Source of the DNA: Rhizobium glycinendophyticum
GTDB taxonomy: Bacteria; Pseudomonadota; Alphaproteobacteria; Rhizobiales; Rhizobiaceae
Assembly (NCBI RefSeq): GCF_006443685.1
Contig: NZ_VFYP01000004.1
Coordinates: forward strand, 1-64,000
Direction of reading: 5' to 3'
Length of the DNA stretch: 64,000 nt
The position numbers and the translations under genes were made by a program. The notes beneath the pieces were generated by a model. It was not told the origin of the DNA. It was given only the letters and a program-made list of their open reading frames with translations, and ran no database searches. Positions 26,608-36,459 of this stretch are shown piece after piece. Position 1 is the first letter of the stretch, and every line of letters begins with the position of its first letter.

Positions 26608-28218
26608 TCAATCCATGTACCAGTCGGCAGTATGCACGAAATTGGTCATGTTGGTCGGGTTCGGCACAAAGTTCTTTAGCGCCACAGTCTTCGCAATAAG
26701 AGCAACATTGGTCGTCAACGGGATCGACGGAAGATCCTCTGCCAGGATCTTCTGAAACTCAGCAGCAGCCGTTTTGCGCGCTGCCGGATCGAGGGTAGTT
26801 TCGAACTTCGACAGGGCCGCATCCAGAGCCGGGTTCGAATAGGACTGGCCATTGTTGGCCCCGCCAGTACCCCAGAACACAGAGTAGACTGGGTCGGCCG
26901 AGGTAATCCAACGACCGTAGATCAGATCGTAGCCGCCCTTGTAGCGTGCTTCACGATAGGCGACACCGGTCTGGTTGTTGGCAACCGCTTCAATGCCGAT
27001 CGCCTTCAGCTGGGCAATAATCACCTGCTGGGCCAGTTCATCGTCCGCACGGCCGGCCTGCACCATGAAGGCATAGGAAAGACGCTCGCCATTCTTTTCG
27101 CGGATTCCGTCAGAGCCCGGCAGGTAGCCTGCCTCGTCAAGGATTTTGTTGGCGGTGGTGACATCATAGGCGATCGTCGGCGTATTCGGGTCATAGAACT
27201 CGAACACTGGCACGACCGGAGAATTGATTGGCTCGGGGAAGCCGCCCTGCGCCTTGCTCAGCACCGTGCGGTCGACCGCTGCCGCAATGGCTTTGCGCAC
27301 ATTGATATCAGCGAGAGATGGGCGTTTGAAGTTAAAATCGAGATGCTGCCAGGAGAGCAACGGGCCCTTTACCAATTCGATGCCGGAGATCCCTTCGACC
27401 TGCTTTGCCTGGCTGTAGGGCGTGGAGACCACGAGGTTCACTTCGCCAGATTTCAGCTGGGTAATTAGCGTGTTGGTATCGGGGATCATCTTGAAGATGA
27501 TCTTGTCAAGATACGGCAAGGCATCCCCTTGCGCGGTCTTGGCCCAATAGCCTTCGAAACGCTCAGTCACGACATATTGCCCTCTAACGAATTCGGTCAC
27601 CTTGAACGGGCCAGTACCGACAGGGGTTTCGTTGTAGGAGGAGGTGTTGAGATCGGTGCCTTCCAGGAGGTGTTTCGGGAATATCCCGAAGGTGAACAGA
27701 GTGGAGGCGAAGGTGGGCAGAATGGAGCTGTAATGCACCACCACAGTCAGATCATCCGGCGTTTCAATGCTGGCCACCTCAGCAGATCCATCCTTAGATT
27801 CGGCGGTGAAAGCCGGATCCTTGACCGCTTCCCAGGTGAATTTCACGTCAGCGGCGGTGAAAGGTTTGCCGTCGTGCCACTTTACGTCCGGGCGTAGCTT
27901 ATACTTGACCGTCATTGTCTTGCCGTCTTCGGAGACGACGATGCCGCCGTTTTCGATGGTAGGTACTTCGGTTGCGAGAACAGGCACGTATTTGGCGTGC
28001 TCGTCTGGGGCTAGAAGCCCCTCAACCACCGCCGCCTGTGCATCCCCGAGGAAGCCAGTGGAATAAACGTTCATTGTGTCGATTTCGTAGGTGAGGCCCA
28101 CGATGAGCGTGCCGCCTTTCTGCTGCGCGAAAGCGGGAAAGGCACTAATCGTGGCCAGGGTCGCTGTGCCGGCAAGCATGGCCTGAAGGGCTGCGCGACG
28201 GGTGAGTTCAAAGGTCAT
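26608..28218 (-). CDS. Oligopeptide-type ABC transporter substrate-binding protein (SBP_bac_5)
   Basis: 536 residues of the DppA/OppA family. The N-terminus has a twin-arginine-like signal (LTRRAALQAMLAGTATLA) with probable cleavage after AFA, so export may be by Tat. The mature domain shows MTVKYKLRPDVKWHDGKPFT followed by ADVKFTWEAVKDP, the usual cluster-5 signature, and ends in YMD. It captures the substrate in the periplasm. GAGAGGAAG precedes the start. It follows the ghrA-like gene, and the permeases follow it. Confidence 0.93.
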   Translation of the reverse strand: MTFELTRRAALQAMLAGTATLATISAFPAFAQQKGGTLIVGLTYEIDTMNVYSTGFLGDAQAAVVEGLLAPDEHAKYVPVLATEVPTIENGGIVVSEDGKTMTVKYKLRPDVKWHDGKPFTAADVKFTWEAVKDPAFTAESKDGSAEVASIETPDDLTVVVHYSSILPTFASTLFTFGIFPKHLLEGTDLNTSSYNETPVGTGPFKVTEFVRGQYVVTERFEGYWAKTAQGDALPYLDKIIFKMIPDTNTLITQLKSGEVNLVVSTPYSQAKQVEGISGIELVKGPLLSWQHLDFNFKRPSLADINVRKAIAAAVDRTVLSKAQGGFPEPINSPVVPVFEFYDPNTPTIAYDVTTANKILDEAGYLPGSDGIREKNGERLSYAFMVQAGRADDELAQQVIIAQLKAIGIEAVANNQTGVAYREARYKGGYDLIYGRWITSADPVYSVFWGTGGANNGQSYSNPALDAALSKFETTLDPAARKTAAAEFQKILAEDLPSIPLTTNVALIAKTVALKNFVPNPTNMTNFVHTADWYMD

Positions 28219-28295
28219 GGTCTCTTCCTCTCGTTTGCCCCTAAGGGCGTTCCCTGCTCGCCGGCTTTGTTGTGGGTTGGCCGGTCTATGCGTTT

Positions 28296-29225
28296 TCAGT
28301 AGCCCAGTGAGCGATCGACTAGGTGAGGCAGCTTCTCCCCGCGTTCAAACCGCCTGATGTTCTCGGCCATCTCGAGGACGGCCGCGTGGGCGTGCGTGGG
28401 GGCTGCGACATGCGGTGAGACCAGCACTTTCGGGTGCTTCCAAAGCGGATCCGCCGCAGGGAGCGGCTCGATACGGAATACATCCAGAGCGGCATAGCTG
28501 AGATGGCCATCATCAAGCGCCGCGATAAGGTCGGCATCGACGACATGGCCGCCACGCGCGCCATTGATGAAGAATGCGCCCCTGGCCAGACGCCGCAGAA
28601 CCGTCGCATCGACAACATCGGCTGTCTCTAGCGTCATGGGCAGAAGATTGACGAGAATATCTGCCCCATCAACCGCATCCAGGAGCTGTTCGCGACCCGC
28701 AAAACTCTGAGCTCCCTCGATTAGTCGACCAGAGCGGCTCCAACTACGGGTCTTGAAACCAAAATTCACGAAGTGTTGGGTGACCGCTCCGCCAAGAGCG
28801 CCCGCTCCCAAGATCGTTACCCTGCGTTCGCGAGCGAGTTTTTCAGGCTGCGGCGCCCATTCGCCCCGGGCCTGCAGGCCCTGGTAGACTGTAAGGTTGC
28901 GGTGCCAGGACAGTGCCTGTGCCAGCACCCATTCGGACATACCTTCGGCCAGGCCGTCATCGACCAGTCGAACGATTGGCAGATGATCAGGAACCTCACC
29001 GCTCGCTAACAAGTGCTCGATCCCAGCATTGAGGCTCAACACCAACTCAAGGCCCGGTACGGCTGCAATGACGCCAGGCAGAGGGCGTCCTACGACGATA
29101 TAGGGCACCGGACCTTCGCCCTTCTTGGGTTGCTCGGTAATGACGTCATGGTTCGGAAGCTCTTCCCGAAACAGGCATGCCATGTGTTCTGGGTTGCCGC
29201 GTGAGGCGATAAATATCCTTTTCAT
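28296..29225 (-). CDS. GhrA-like D-2-hydroxyacid dehydrogenase
   Basis: 309 residues. The NAD(P)-binding Rossmann motif VTILGAGALGGAVTQHF lies near the middle, followed by LLPMTLETADVVDA, FINGARGGHVVDADLIAALD, the catalytic Glu in DVFRIEPLPAADPLW and the His in VSPHVAAPTHAHA. The pattern matches glyoxylate/hydroxypyruvate reductase A, which reduces 2-oxoacids with NADPH in the cytoplasm. The start at 29225 (MKRIFIASRG) fits the family. It begins the unit containing the binding protein and permeases, just after a terminator. Confidence 0.88.
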   Translation of the reverse strand: MKRIFIASRGNPEHMACLFREELPNHDVITEQPKKGEGPVPYIVVGRPLPGVIAAVPGLELVLSLNAGIEHLLASGEVPDHLPIVRLVDDGLAEGMSEWVLAQALSWHRNLTVYQGLQARGEWAPQPEKLARERRVTILGAGALGGAVTQHFVNFGFKTRSWSRSGRLIEGAQSFAGREQLLDAVDGADILVNLLPMTLETADVVDATVLRRLARGAFFINGARGGHVVDADLIAALDDGHLSYAALDVFRIEPLPAADPLWKHPKVLVSPHVAAPTHAHAAVLEMAENIRRFERGEKLPHLVDRSLGY

Positions 29226-29323
29226 AAGCGCAGCATGGTGCGTGAACCTCATCTCGTGCAATGCTCAAAAAAATCCAGTTTGCACGCATTTCAACTCATG
29301 CATAAGTTCTGGATCTACCAGAA

Positions 29324-29367
29324 CAAAAAAAGCCTCGTAATGCCAATTTCTTGAGCAATTACGAGGC
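29324..29367 (-). terminator. Rho-independent terminator after the dppF-type gene
   Basis: A perfect 10-bp stem (GCCTCGTAAT/ATTACGAGGC, 29332-29341 and 29358-29367) with a run of eight T on the minus strand after it. It lies 50 bases beyond the ATPase stop codon and separates the upstream operon from the ghrA-like gene, which must then have its own promoter in 29226-29323. Confidence 0.85.
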
Positions 29368-29417
29368 AATCAGGTCAAAAACTAGCCTGGGGACAGCGAT
29401 AAAATGCGAAAGCCGAT

Positions 29418-30401
29418 CTATTCTCTCAGGTTAAGTTCGTCCGCCCTCAGGCAGGCTACGGAATGACGGTCGCCGCGGGCTAGAAGCGCCGGGATCGCCT
29501 CAGCACACTTTTCGATCGCATAGGGGCAGCGCGTCCGAAAAACGCAGCCCGAAGGAGGGTTTATTGGACTGGGAAGGTCGCCTTTGAGGGTGATGCGGCT
29601 TCGGCGTATGCGCGGGTCTGGAACAGGTGCGGCATCTAGCAAGGCGCGCGTATAAGGGTGAAGTGGCTTCGAGTAGAGATCCGCTGCCGGTGCGCATTCC
29701 ATGATCTTGCCGAGATACATGACGATGACGCGGTCGCAGAGGAACTCGATGACCGACAAATCATGACCGATGAACAAGATCGACAATCCAAGCTCTTGCC
29801 GCAGATCCTGCAACAGGTTGATGATCTGCGCCTGGATAGACACATCCAGCGCCGAGACTGGTTCGTCGGCGACGATGAACTGTGGATTGACCGCGAGAGC
29901 GCGGGCAATCCCAACCCTCTGGCGTTGCCCTCCGGAGAATTCATGGGGGAACCTTGCGGCGGCCGAGCGCGGCAGGCCTACCTTTTCCAGGAGATCACCA
30001 ACCCGCTCTGCGCGATCCTTGTGAGTCCCGATTTTGTGCAACAGCAGCGCCTCGCCAAGGGTCTGACCAACGCTCATTCGGGGGTTCAGGCTGGCATAGG
30101 GGTCTTGGAAGATGATCTGCATCTGGCTGCGCAGCGCCTTGAGTTGCGCAGGCTCGAGACCCGTAACATTGCCCCCATTGAAAATCACCGAACCGTCCGT
30201 CGGCTCGACCAGCCGCAGGATCGAGCGTCCGAGTGTCGTCTTTCCCGAACCGGACTCTCCGACCAGGCCAACGACCTCTCCCCTGGCGACCTCGAAGCTG
30301 ACCCCGTCCACGGCGCGGATGGCGACACCCGGCTTGAACATTGATTTACCGACTTTGTAATGGACTTTCAGATCCACGACCTGGAGCAGGGCTTCAGCCA
30401 T
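29418..30401 (-). CDS. Oligopeptide ABC transporter ATPase (DppF/OppF type)
   Basis: 327 residues with Walker A GESGSGKTT, Q-loop region IIFQDPYASLNPRMSVGQTL, signature FSGGQRQRVGIARAL, Walker B FIVADEPVSALD, and the C-terminal oligopeptide-transporter extension (INPPSGCVFRTRCPYAIEKC) with its cysteine cluster, which in relatives binds an Fe-S centre. It energises import with the DppD-type partner encoded just upstream (8-base overlap). It is the last gene before the terminator. Confidence 0.94.
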   Translation of the reverse strand: MAEALLQVVDLKVHYKVGKSMFKPGVAIRAVDGVSFEVARGEVVGLVGESGSGKTTLGRSILRLVEPTDGSVIFNGGNVTGLEPAQLKALRSQMQIIFQDPYASLNPRMSVGQTLGEALLLHKIGTHKDRAERVGDLLEKVGLPRSAAARFPHEFSGGQRQRVGIARALAVNPQFIVADEPVSALDVSIQAQIINLLQDLRQELGLSILFIGHDLSVIEFLCDRVIVMYLGKIMECAPAADLYSKPLHPYTRALLDAAPVPDPRIRRSRITLKGDLPSPINPPSGCVFRTRCPYAIEKCAEAIPALLARGDRHSVACLRADELNLRE

Positions 30402-31410
30402 TCATCTCGCTCCATCGCAGGCAGCGTGCGCCGTGATCGGGGCTCACTGTGAAAACCGGCGGGACTGCCGCCTGGCAGGTATCGAGCGCCCACTGACATC
30501 TTGGGCTGAAATCGCAGCCGGCAGGTGGATTGCGAGGATCGACAACGCTGCCAGGAATAGCCTGCAGCCTCACGTGCTGGCCTGCTGCGCGTGCTGCGTG
30601 ATCGACCTGCGGCATGCTGGACAGCAACCCTTTGGTGTAAGGATGGCTCGGCCGGTCGAACAGTTGATGGACGTCAGCGCTCTCGACGATGCGGCCACCA
30701 TACATGACAGCAACGCGATCAGCGATTTCCGCAACAACACCGAGATTATGGGTGATGAACAGGATCCCCATGCCGATCTCGCGCTGAAGTCGACGCATCA
30801 ATTCGAGAATCTGCAGCTGAACTGTTACATCCAGTGCGGTGGTCGGCTCATCCGCGATCAAGAGCGCTGGATTGCAGGCAAGGGCCATGGCGATCATCAC
30901 GCGCTGACGCATACCACCGGACATCTGGTGCGGATAAATCTCGGCACGACGGGCAGGTTCCGGTATTTCAACCAGCGCCAGCATCTCGATGGCGTGGCTC
31001 CATGCCTGGGAGCGGGTCATCCCTTGATGCAGGAGGGCCGCTTCGGCGATCTGCGCGCCTACCTTTTGCGTCGGGTTCAGACTGGTCATCGGCTCCTGGA
31101 AGATCATTGAGATTTCATTGCCGCGCAGACCCCGCATGGCCTTTTCAGGCAATCGGGCGAGATCGAGCACAACGCCACCCTTCCCGCGAAACAGGATCTC
31201 GCCGGACGCGATGCCGCCGATGGCTGAGGGGATCAGACGCATAACGGACAGGCTGGTCACGGATTTCCCCGAGCCACTTTCACCAACGAGCGCAACAGTC
31301 TGCCCTTGTTCGATCGTCAGATCGACGCCCTTGACCGCCCGCACTAGGCCGCTCTCCGTGCGAAACTCGGTCACCAGGTTGCGGATCTCCAGCAGGGGGG
31401 CAGCCATCAC
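30394..31410 (-). CDS. Oligopeptide ABC transporter ATPase (DppD/OppD type)
   Basis: 338 residues. Walker A GESGSGKSVT, IFQEPMTSLNPTQKVGAQIA, signature MSGGMRQRVMIAMAL, Walker B LLIADEPTTALDV, and the C-terminal NPPAGCDFSPRCQWALDTC cysteine motif of the family. It pairs with the DppF-type ATPase. The start overlaps the end of the DUF885 gene by four bases, so transporter ATPases and the putative peptidase are translated from one message. Confidence 0.94.
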   Translation of the reverse strand: MMAAPLLEIRNLVTEFRTESGLVRAVKGVDLTIEQGQTVALVGESGSGKSVTSLSVMRLIPSAIGGIASGEILFRGKGGVVLDLARLPEKAMRGLRGNEISMIFQEPMTSLNPTQKVGAQIAEAALLHQGMTRSQAWSHAIEMLALVEIPEPARRAEIYPHQMSGGMRQRVMIAMALACNPALLIADEPTTALDVTVQLQILELMRRLQREIGMGILFITHNLGVVAEIADRVAVMYGGRIVESADVHQLFDRPSHPYTKGLLSSMPQVDHAARAAGQHVRLQAIPGSVVDPRNPPAGCDFSPRCQWALDTCQAAVPPVFTVSPDHGARCLRWSEMNG

Positions 31411-33029
31411 TTCAGTTGTCCTGCGCGTTGCATTTCCTCGCCGATCCAGGCAAGCGGCATATGGCCATAGCTGAGAAGCGTATCATGAAATCCGAGGGTG
31501 TCCCCCTTCCAGCGACGGCGCAGGTCTTTGATGCCTTCGACACCAATCCAGTACATCAACCGGGAGCCGGGGAGCATCGAATTTCGCACGACTTCCGACT
31601 CGACTCGTTGAGCTGCAAATCCGGCTTCGTCGCGATAGAACGCCATGGCTTCCTTGATCGTCCAGTCGCCGAGATGCAACTTGACGTCAACAAGGACGCT
31701 TGCCGCGTTTCGACGCTCATACTGCTTGAGCAAAAGGATTTCAGTCGGATCATAAAAGCCTGGCGCCTCCATTAAGAGATCCTCGACATAGCAGGCCCAA
31801 CCTTCGATCATCGTACCGGATCCGAGAAAAGCCAGTCCGAGCGCACAGTCGGTGCCGGCAATCCGGGCAAGGCGCGACGAAGCGGCGCGGGCGCGGGCGT
31901 TCTGCGTGTGGTGACCAACGCCCCCATGGTGCACGGAGTGGATGGTCTTCACCGTGGCCGTATTGTTGCCCCGTAGAAAAGCGCTTTTGTCATCACCCGG
32001 TGGCGTCACCCAATAAACACTGCCTTCACCTGGATTGAGGCCAGGCGGTGACCGGTAGAACAGAAAATAGAGTGACTGGCTGATCTTCCGAAAACAGGGC
32101 GACATCCAGCGATAGTCGAGCCCGTAGTCCTCCGCCGACGTCACCAGCATCGCACCATCACGCCGCGCGACTAAATCGTGATCCCTATAACTTTGGATCA
32201 CAGACTGTTGGTCGACCGGATGCCTGTCAACGAGACCGGCGATTAGTTCCTGCCAGCTTTTGGCCGGATCGATGCGCCGCGCCATCTCGACAAGTTCGTC
32301 GCCCATGCGATCAAAGGCTTCCTGCGCTCGCTCGACCGCCTTACGAGGGCCGAAATCGAGGCCGTGAACTGTCTTCATCACCAGCGTCAGGTGTTCTTCA
32401 CCACAGGCCGGGTCTGCATCGGCAAACCCTGAAAGCCCCGATGCAAAGGCGTCGAATGCTTCGGCCGCCATTGTGGCAGGCAACGTCCATTCGTCGGCAA
32501 ATTCGTCGTGCAGACGAATATCGCTGCGCAGAAACTCCGCCATCGCCCACGCCTCGCGCCGAGCACGCGCAGTCCAGCTCTCCGGTATCGCCTGTCCGTT
32601 CAGTCGGTCGAGTGCTGACTGGAGAAAGGTCGGCAGTGCGTTGAGCCGCGCAATGAGGCCACCCCGACGAACAGGCGCAGACTGAGGAAGCAGCAGCGAG
32701 ATGATCGCGAAAGCCGCTTCACCGGAGTACCAGGCGGGATTGGCAAGACGCGGACGCCCTTCGGCCGCAGCCTTCTGGAAGGCAAGTTCGCCCAACATCA
32801 TCCGGCGGTCGAGGCGATCCCCCGGCGCTTCGGGTTCCAGGGTGTCGGCAAGCTGCCCCTCAAGAGCTGCGATGCCGGCCAACTCCTCCGCCAGGGTCTC
32901 CGGCCCGCAAGGCGGCAGGAGGGCGTCATGGGTCTTGTCGCCCATGAAGGTCGCGTCAACCGGGCGAAAGGTCCAGTGATGCTTCAGAAAGGCGTCGACC
33001 AGCGAGGGATCGTAGCGGCGCTCCGTCAT
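31407..33029 (-). CDS. DUF885 family protein, putative metallopeptidase
   Basis: 540 residues of the DUF885 family, cytoplasmic (no signal peptide). The family's zinc-site-like motif HExxPGHH appears here as HHGGVGHHTQN at about residues 360-372: the second His pair is kept but the glutamate position is His/Gly. The later EGWACYVEDLLME (about 410) is the usual second motif. With a peptide-type transporter in the operon, hydrolysis of an imported peptide or amide is likely. The altered first motif raises the possibility of a changed reaction. The neighbours overlap at both ends. Confidence 0.8.
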   Translation of the reverse strand: MTERRYDPSLVDAFLKHHWTFRPVDATFMGDKTHDALLPPCGPETLAEELAGIAALEGQLADTLEPEAPGDRLDRRMMLGELAFQKAAAEGRPRLANPAWYSGEAAFAIISLLLPQSAPVRRGGLIARLNALPTFLQSALDRLNGQAIPESWTARARREAWAMAEFLRSDIRLHDEFADEWTLPATMAAEAFDAFASGLSGFADADPACGEEHLTLVMKTVHGLDFGPRKAVERAQEAFDRMGDELVEMARRIDPAKSWQELIAGLVDRHPVDQQSVIQSYRDHDLVARRDGAMLVTSAEDYGLDYRWMSPCFRKISQSLYFLFYRSPPGLNPGEGSVYWVTPPGDDKSAFLRGNNTATVKTIHSVHHGGVGHHTQNARARAASSRLARIAGTDCALGLAFLGSGTMIEGWACYVEDLLMEAPGFYDPTEILLLKQYERRNAASVLVDVKLHLGDWTIKEAMAFYRDEAGFAAQRVESEVVRNSMLPGSRLMYWIGVEGIKDLRRRWKGDTLGFHDTLLSYGHMPLAWIGEEMQRAGQLK

Positions 33030-34141
33030 GCGCCTTTACCCGGCAGATCGACCCAGCGCCGTTCAAAATGCGCCTGGATGATCGCGTCAACGATTTCCTG
33101 GCTCTTGGCGCCGTCGAAAAATGTGCATTCCCGCGGCCTGTCATCGAGAATTTCGTCAACGAAGAAGCGGACCAGATTGCGATAGTAGAGTTCGGGCCAC
33201 GGTGTATTGAGCGTAGTACCGGGCGGCAGGGCCGACGCGCCGACGTCATACGGTATGAACTCTACGGCTTCGGCCTTCGCAATTTTCAACGTCTCTGCCG
33301 TGCCGAATTCCGAAATCAACCGAGCAACCGCGGCCCCCTTGGAACCATAAACCCGCAATTCGACGCCTGGGTAATTTCCCACCGCCACATAACTTGTCTG
33401 CAAAAGACCTTGGGCGCCGCTTGCATATTCCACCAGTGCGACAGCACCATCTTCGACCTTGATCTTCTGCAACCCCTCTTCGTCCCGCACGATCCGTTCG
33501 GGGATAAAGTTCTTCATGGTGGAGGCGACCGAGCCGAACTCACCTCCGAGCCACCGCATAAGGTCGATCAGATGGGAGCCATAACCTACGATCGAAGACG
33601 GAATGAGGGAACTGCGATCGACGCCGGGCGTGATCTGGCGCAGCGGTTCCTGCGGATCCAGCCATTGGCTGTTCTGCTCAAAGCCGTGGATGTGGAAAAT
33701 TTCCCCTAAAGTGCCGTCGTCGATCCACGCCTTGATCTGCCTGATTGCCGGGGAATAGCGAAAGGTGAAGCCGAGCTTAGTGCGCACCCCAGCGGCATCG
33801 GCCCTGGCCGCGGCCTCAAAGGCAGGTGCTGCGAGCGTATGCAGCGGCTTTTCCGATAGCACATGTTTGCCGCCGGCAATCGCGGCAAGGCTGAGCGGCA
33901 GATGCGTATGTGTCGGCGTGCAGACATCGACCATCTGCACATCAGGATCCGCGATCAACTTGTCCGGGTCGGTATAGACTTTTCTGGCGCCATATTTTTC
34001 GGCCATGGCCCTGGCGCGATCACCATCAACATCGCACACCGCAATGAGGTCGACGCGCTGATGCGCCCTGTAGCCCGGGAGGTGCGCCTTGTCTGCCCAG
34101 GTGTGTGCGCCGATCAGTCCGACGCCGAGTTTGCTGGTCAT
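33026..34141 (-). CDS. Gfo/Idh/MocA family oxidoreductase
   Basis: 371 residues. The N-terminal Rossmann fold has GVGLIGAHTWADKAHLPGYR, VDVCTPTHTHLPLSLAAIAG and KHVLSEKPLHTLA (the EKP motif); the C-terminal alpha/beta domain includes GFTFRYSPAIRQIKAWIDDG. These enzymes oxidise or reduce sugars, inositols and related polyols with NAD(P). The substrate is unknown. It overlaps the genes on both sides by four bases. Confidence 0.9.
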   Translation of the reverse strand: MTSKLGVGLIGAHTWADKAHLPGYRAHQRVDLIAVCDVDGDRARAMAEKYGARKVYTDPDKLIADPDVQMVDVCTPTHTHLPLSLAAIAGGKHVLSEKPLHTLAAPAFEAAARADAAGVRTKLGFTFRYSPAIRQIKAWIDDGTLGEIFHIHGFEQNSQWLDPQEPLRQITPGVDRSSLIPSSIVGYGSHLIDLMRWLGGEFGSVASTMKNFIPERIVRDEEGLQKIKVEDGAVALVEYASGAQGLLQTSYVAVGNYPGVELRVYGSKGAAVARLISEFGTAETLKIAKAEAVEFIPYDVGASALPPGTTLNTPWPELYYRNLVRFFVDEILDDRPRECTFFDGAKSQEIVDAIIQAHFERRWVDLPGKGA

Positions 34142-35220
34142 GGGAGGGTCTTTCCGATTGAAGCGACATAGGCTTCGAGTTCATCGAAGTTATGGAAGCC
34201 GAGATCGCGCTTGCCGTCCTCGATTTCGTAGATCATGGAAAACAGCTTTTCGTTGAGCCTCGTGTCGGCTCCTGCCTTCCGGCCGTAGTCAATGAGCTTG
34301 CCACTGGACGAGCGGGTTTCCGAGGGACGCTTGCGATAGACAATGTCCCACCAGATGCCAGAACCCTTCTTCTTGAAGTTGTGCGTGGGCTTGGTGTCCT
34401 GATCCTTTTTCAGCAGCCAGATGGCGTGGTTGATATTGGCCAGAAGCTTCTGGCTGTCCGCAGCCGTTTTCACACGGTAGTTCGCTGGGTCAAAGAAATC
34501 GAAGGCCTGCACATCGATGCCGTTGGCATCGGCAACCTCCAGGGCTTCCTTGACGATAGCGCCGGCAATGCGCGCGTAACGCTCGACGCCCAGCGTGTCA
34601 CGGATCTTGGCATCGGCAAGTGCCGAGAACACCACCTGCGACGCGTAAACTTCCTTAGCCCAGATCTGACCCCAGATGTGGTTGGAATATTGCACCTCAG
34701 TTAATGCGCTCAAGGCTTCCCCCAGTTCCTGAAGGCGCGGCGTCATCTCGCCGTTGAGTTCGCCAAGCTGGATCGGCCCCTCATGGACGAATTCCACATA
34801 GCCCGGATCCACGAGTGCCCCGCCGTAATTCGGGATCGATCCCATCACGATCCGCTCACCAGGCAATCCCGCCGCGTCGAGCGCGGCGATCATGTCTGGC
34901 TCGTTGAAGCCGTTCTGGTAGGAGACGACGCAGCTGTCTGGGGTCAGCAGCGGAATAACCTGCCTCAGTGCCTCGACCGCATGCTGCGACTTGGTGGCGA
35001 TCAAGACCGTCCCAAGTGACCCGGTCAATTGGTCTGGTGTTAGCGCCCTGACCGAAACGGTCATTTCACCGCGAACCCCGTCGATGAACAGGCCCTTTTC
35101 GTTGAGAGCGGCAACGTGTTCGCTCCAACGATCGACCAAAAGCACATCGTGGCCGGCCTCTGTCATATAGGCGCCGGCAAGCCCGCCGATTGCGCCGGCC
35201 CCGAGAATGGTGATCTTCAT
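34138..35220 (-). CDS. Ketopantoate reductase (PanE/ApbA) family protein
   Basis: 360 residues, longer than the usual 300. The N-terminus has the NADP-binding motif ITILGAGAIGGLAGAYM and the following VLLVDRWSEHVAALNEKG; VLIATKSQHAVEALRQV and SYQNGFNEPDMIA match the ApbA fold. The C-terminal domain holds IWAKEVYASQVVFSALADA. In a catabolic cluster it is more likely a 2-oxoacid or opine-like reductase/dehydrogenase than the housekeeping PanE. It starts three bases after the stop of the second DUF885-like gene. Confidence 0.85.
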   Translation of the reverse strand: MKITILGAGAIGGLAGAYMTEAGHDVLLVDRWSEHVAALNEKGLFIDGVRGEMTVSVRALTPDQLTGSLGTVLIATKSQHAVEALRQVIPLLTPDSCVVSYQNGFNEPDMIAALDAAGLPGERIVMGSIPNYGGALVDPGYVEFVHEGPIQLGELNGEMTPRLQELGEALSALTEVQYSNHIWGQIWAKEVYASQVVFSALADAKIRDTLGVERYARIAGAIVKEALEVADANGIDVQAFDFFDPANYRVKTAADSQKLLANINHAIWLLKKDQDTKPTHNFKKKGSGIWWDIVYRKRPSETRSSSGKLIDYGRKAGADTRLNEKLFSMIYEIEDGKRDLGFHNFDELEAYVASIGKTLP

Positions 35221-35223
35221 GGA

Positions 35224-36417
35224 TCAGGCCTTTTCGATAACTGTTTGCGGAAACATTTCGAGGCTCTGCGGGCTGTTGGCATGGCTGTAGAGCGCCTCCA
35301 GGAATATCGGCCACTCATCCTTCGTGACGCGTTCGCGGACCCGCCTGACGCTTTCATTGCCAGCCCAATAGGAAGAAATGAAGGGTCCACGAAACGGGTG
35401 TGCCGCCATACGCAACCGACCCTGCACCCATGCTTCCTGTCCCATGGCGGTGTTGCGCAGATAATCGGCCACCTCTTCGCGCGCGACACCTTCGACCATC
35501 AACATCCAGGCAGCACTTGTCTGAGAAGCGGAGCGGACGCGACGAAGCTCCATGTGGATCTCGTCGTCCGCATCCTCGATGAAATCGATAAGGTGGACGC
35601 CTTGATCACCGATGCCTTCCTGGACACAGCCGGTGATCGCATCGGTAGTGATGAGAAGCGCATCTGCGGGCGCCCTTCCGGCCTCCACCGCGGCCTTGGT
35701 CGACAGCAATTGTGTCGAATGCCCAGGATAGACCTCGTGACAGACAAGATGCTTCAATGCAGCGCGGGTGAAGCTCAAATCGAGATTGAGATCCATCTTA
35801 CCGTCTTTGAACGAGCAGCGCGCGGTATAGAACATGCCGCGCACGGGATTGAGCACCATATCATAATCGCCAGTGTCGAAGATCAGCGCGTCCGTACGCG
35901 ACTTGGCCTCGGCCATCAGCTCCCGAAACACCGTATCAATCCGATCAGTCGGCACTGTGCGGTCTTCTTCCCAGGACTGAACCCTCTGGGCGAGTGAACC
36001 CCGCACAAATCCCGACTTTCTCAACAAGGCATCAACCTTGGCGCGGGCATCCTCTATCAAGGCCGCATCCTCGCGTCCGGCAGGCGCACCGACGAGATCG
36101 GTGACTTTCTCCTCGAATGACGGGCTTGCGCCCGACAACATCTTGACCGCGACCCGCACGGACTTGATCATGCCGTGCAAAAACACACGGCGGGGGCCGG
36201 CGGTCAGGCCAGCAACCTGCGCCTCGAGCTCGGTCAAGTCCGCACGAATACGGTCGCGGTCGTCGTAGCGTCGGGCATCGACAAGGCCGTCGCCCAGGTA
36301 GATCGGCACGAGGCCCTCACCGCCCAGCAGACTGCCTTGCGCCGGCATACTGCGCTCAAGTGCGTCTATGCCCATAGTGATTGCGGTCAATTGTCTGCCG
36401 ATTTCAAAGGAATTCAT
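35224..36417 (-). CDS. Short DUF885-like putative metallopeptidase
   Basis: 397 residues, clearly shorter than the about 540-600 of the full family. The motif HLVCHEVYPGHSTQ (about 225-238) is the canonical HExxPGH zinc-binding pattern, and ITGCVQEGIGDQG matches the second glutamate region. The N-terminal part of the usual fold is reduced. It probably hydrolyses a peptide or amide in the cytoplasm. Together with the other DUF885 gene four positions downstream in the same operon it makes an unusual pair in which this copy keeps the canonical motif. Confidence 0.78.
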   Translation of the reverse strand: MNSFEIGRQLTAITMGIDALERSMPAQGSLLGGEGLVPIYLGDGLVDARRYDDRDRIRADLTELEAQVAGLTAGPRRVFLHGMIKSVRVAVKMLSGASPSFEEKVTDLVGAPAGREDAALIEDARAKVDALLRKSGFVRGSLAQRVQSWEEDRTVPTDRIDTVFRELMAEAKSRTDALIFDTGDYDMVLNPVRGMFYTARCSFKDGKMDLNLDLSFTRAALKHLVCHEVYPGHSTQLLSTKAAVEAGRAPADALLITTDAITGCVQEGIGDQGVHLIDFIEDADDEIHMELRRVRSASQTSAAWMLMVEGVAREEVADYLRNTAMGQEAWVQGRLRMAAHPFRGPFISSYWAGNESVRRVRERVTKDEWPIFLEALYSHANSPQSLEMFPQTVIEKA

Positions 36418-36459
36418 CTGTCGTTAATCCCAGTCATAAGGGGTCAGAACCCGAAGGTC

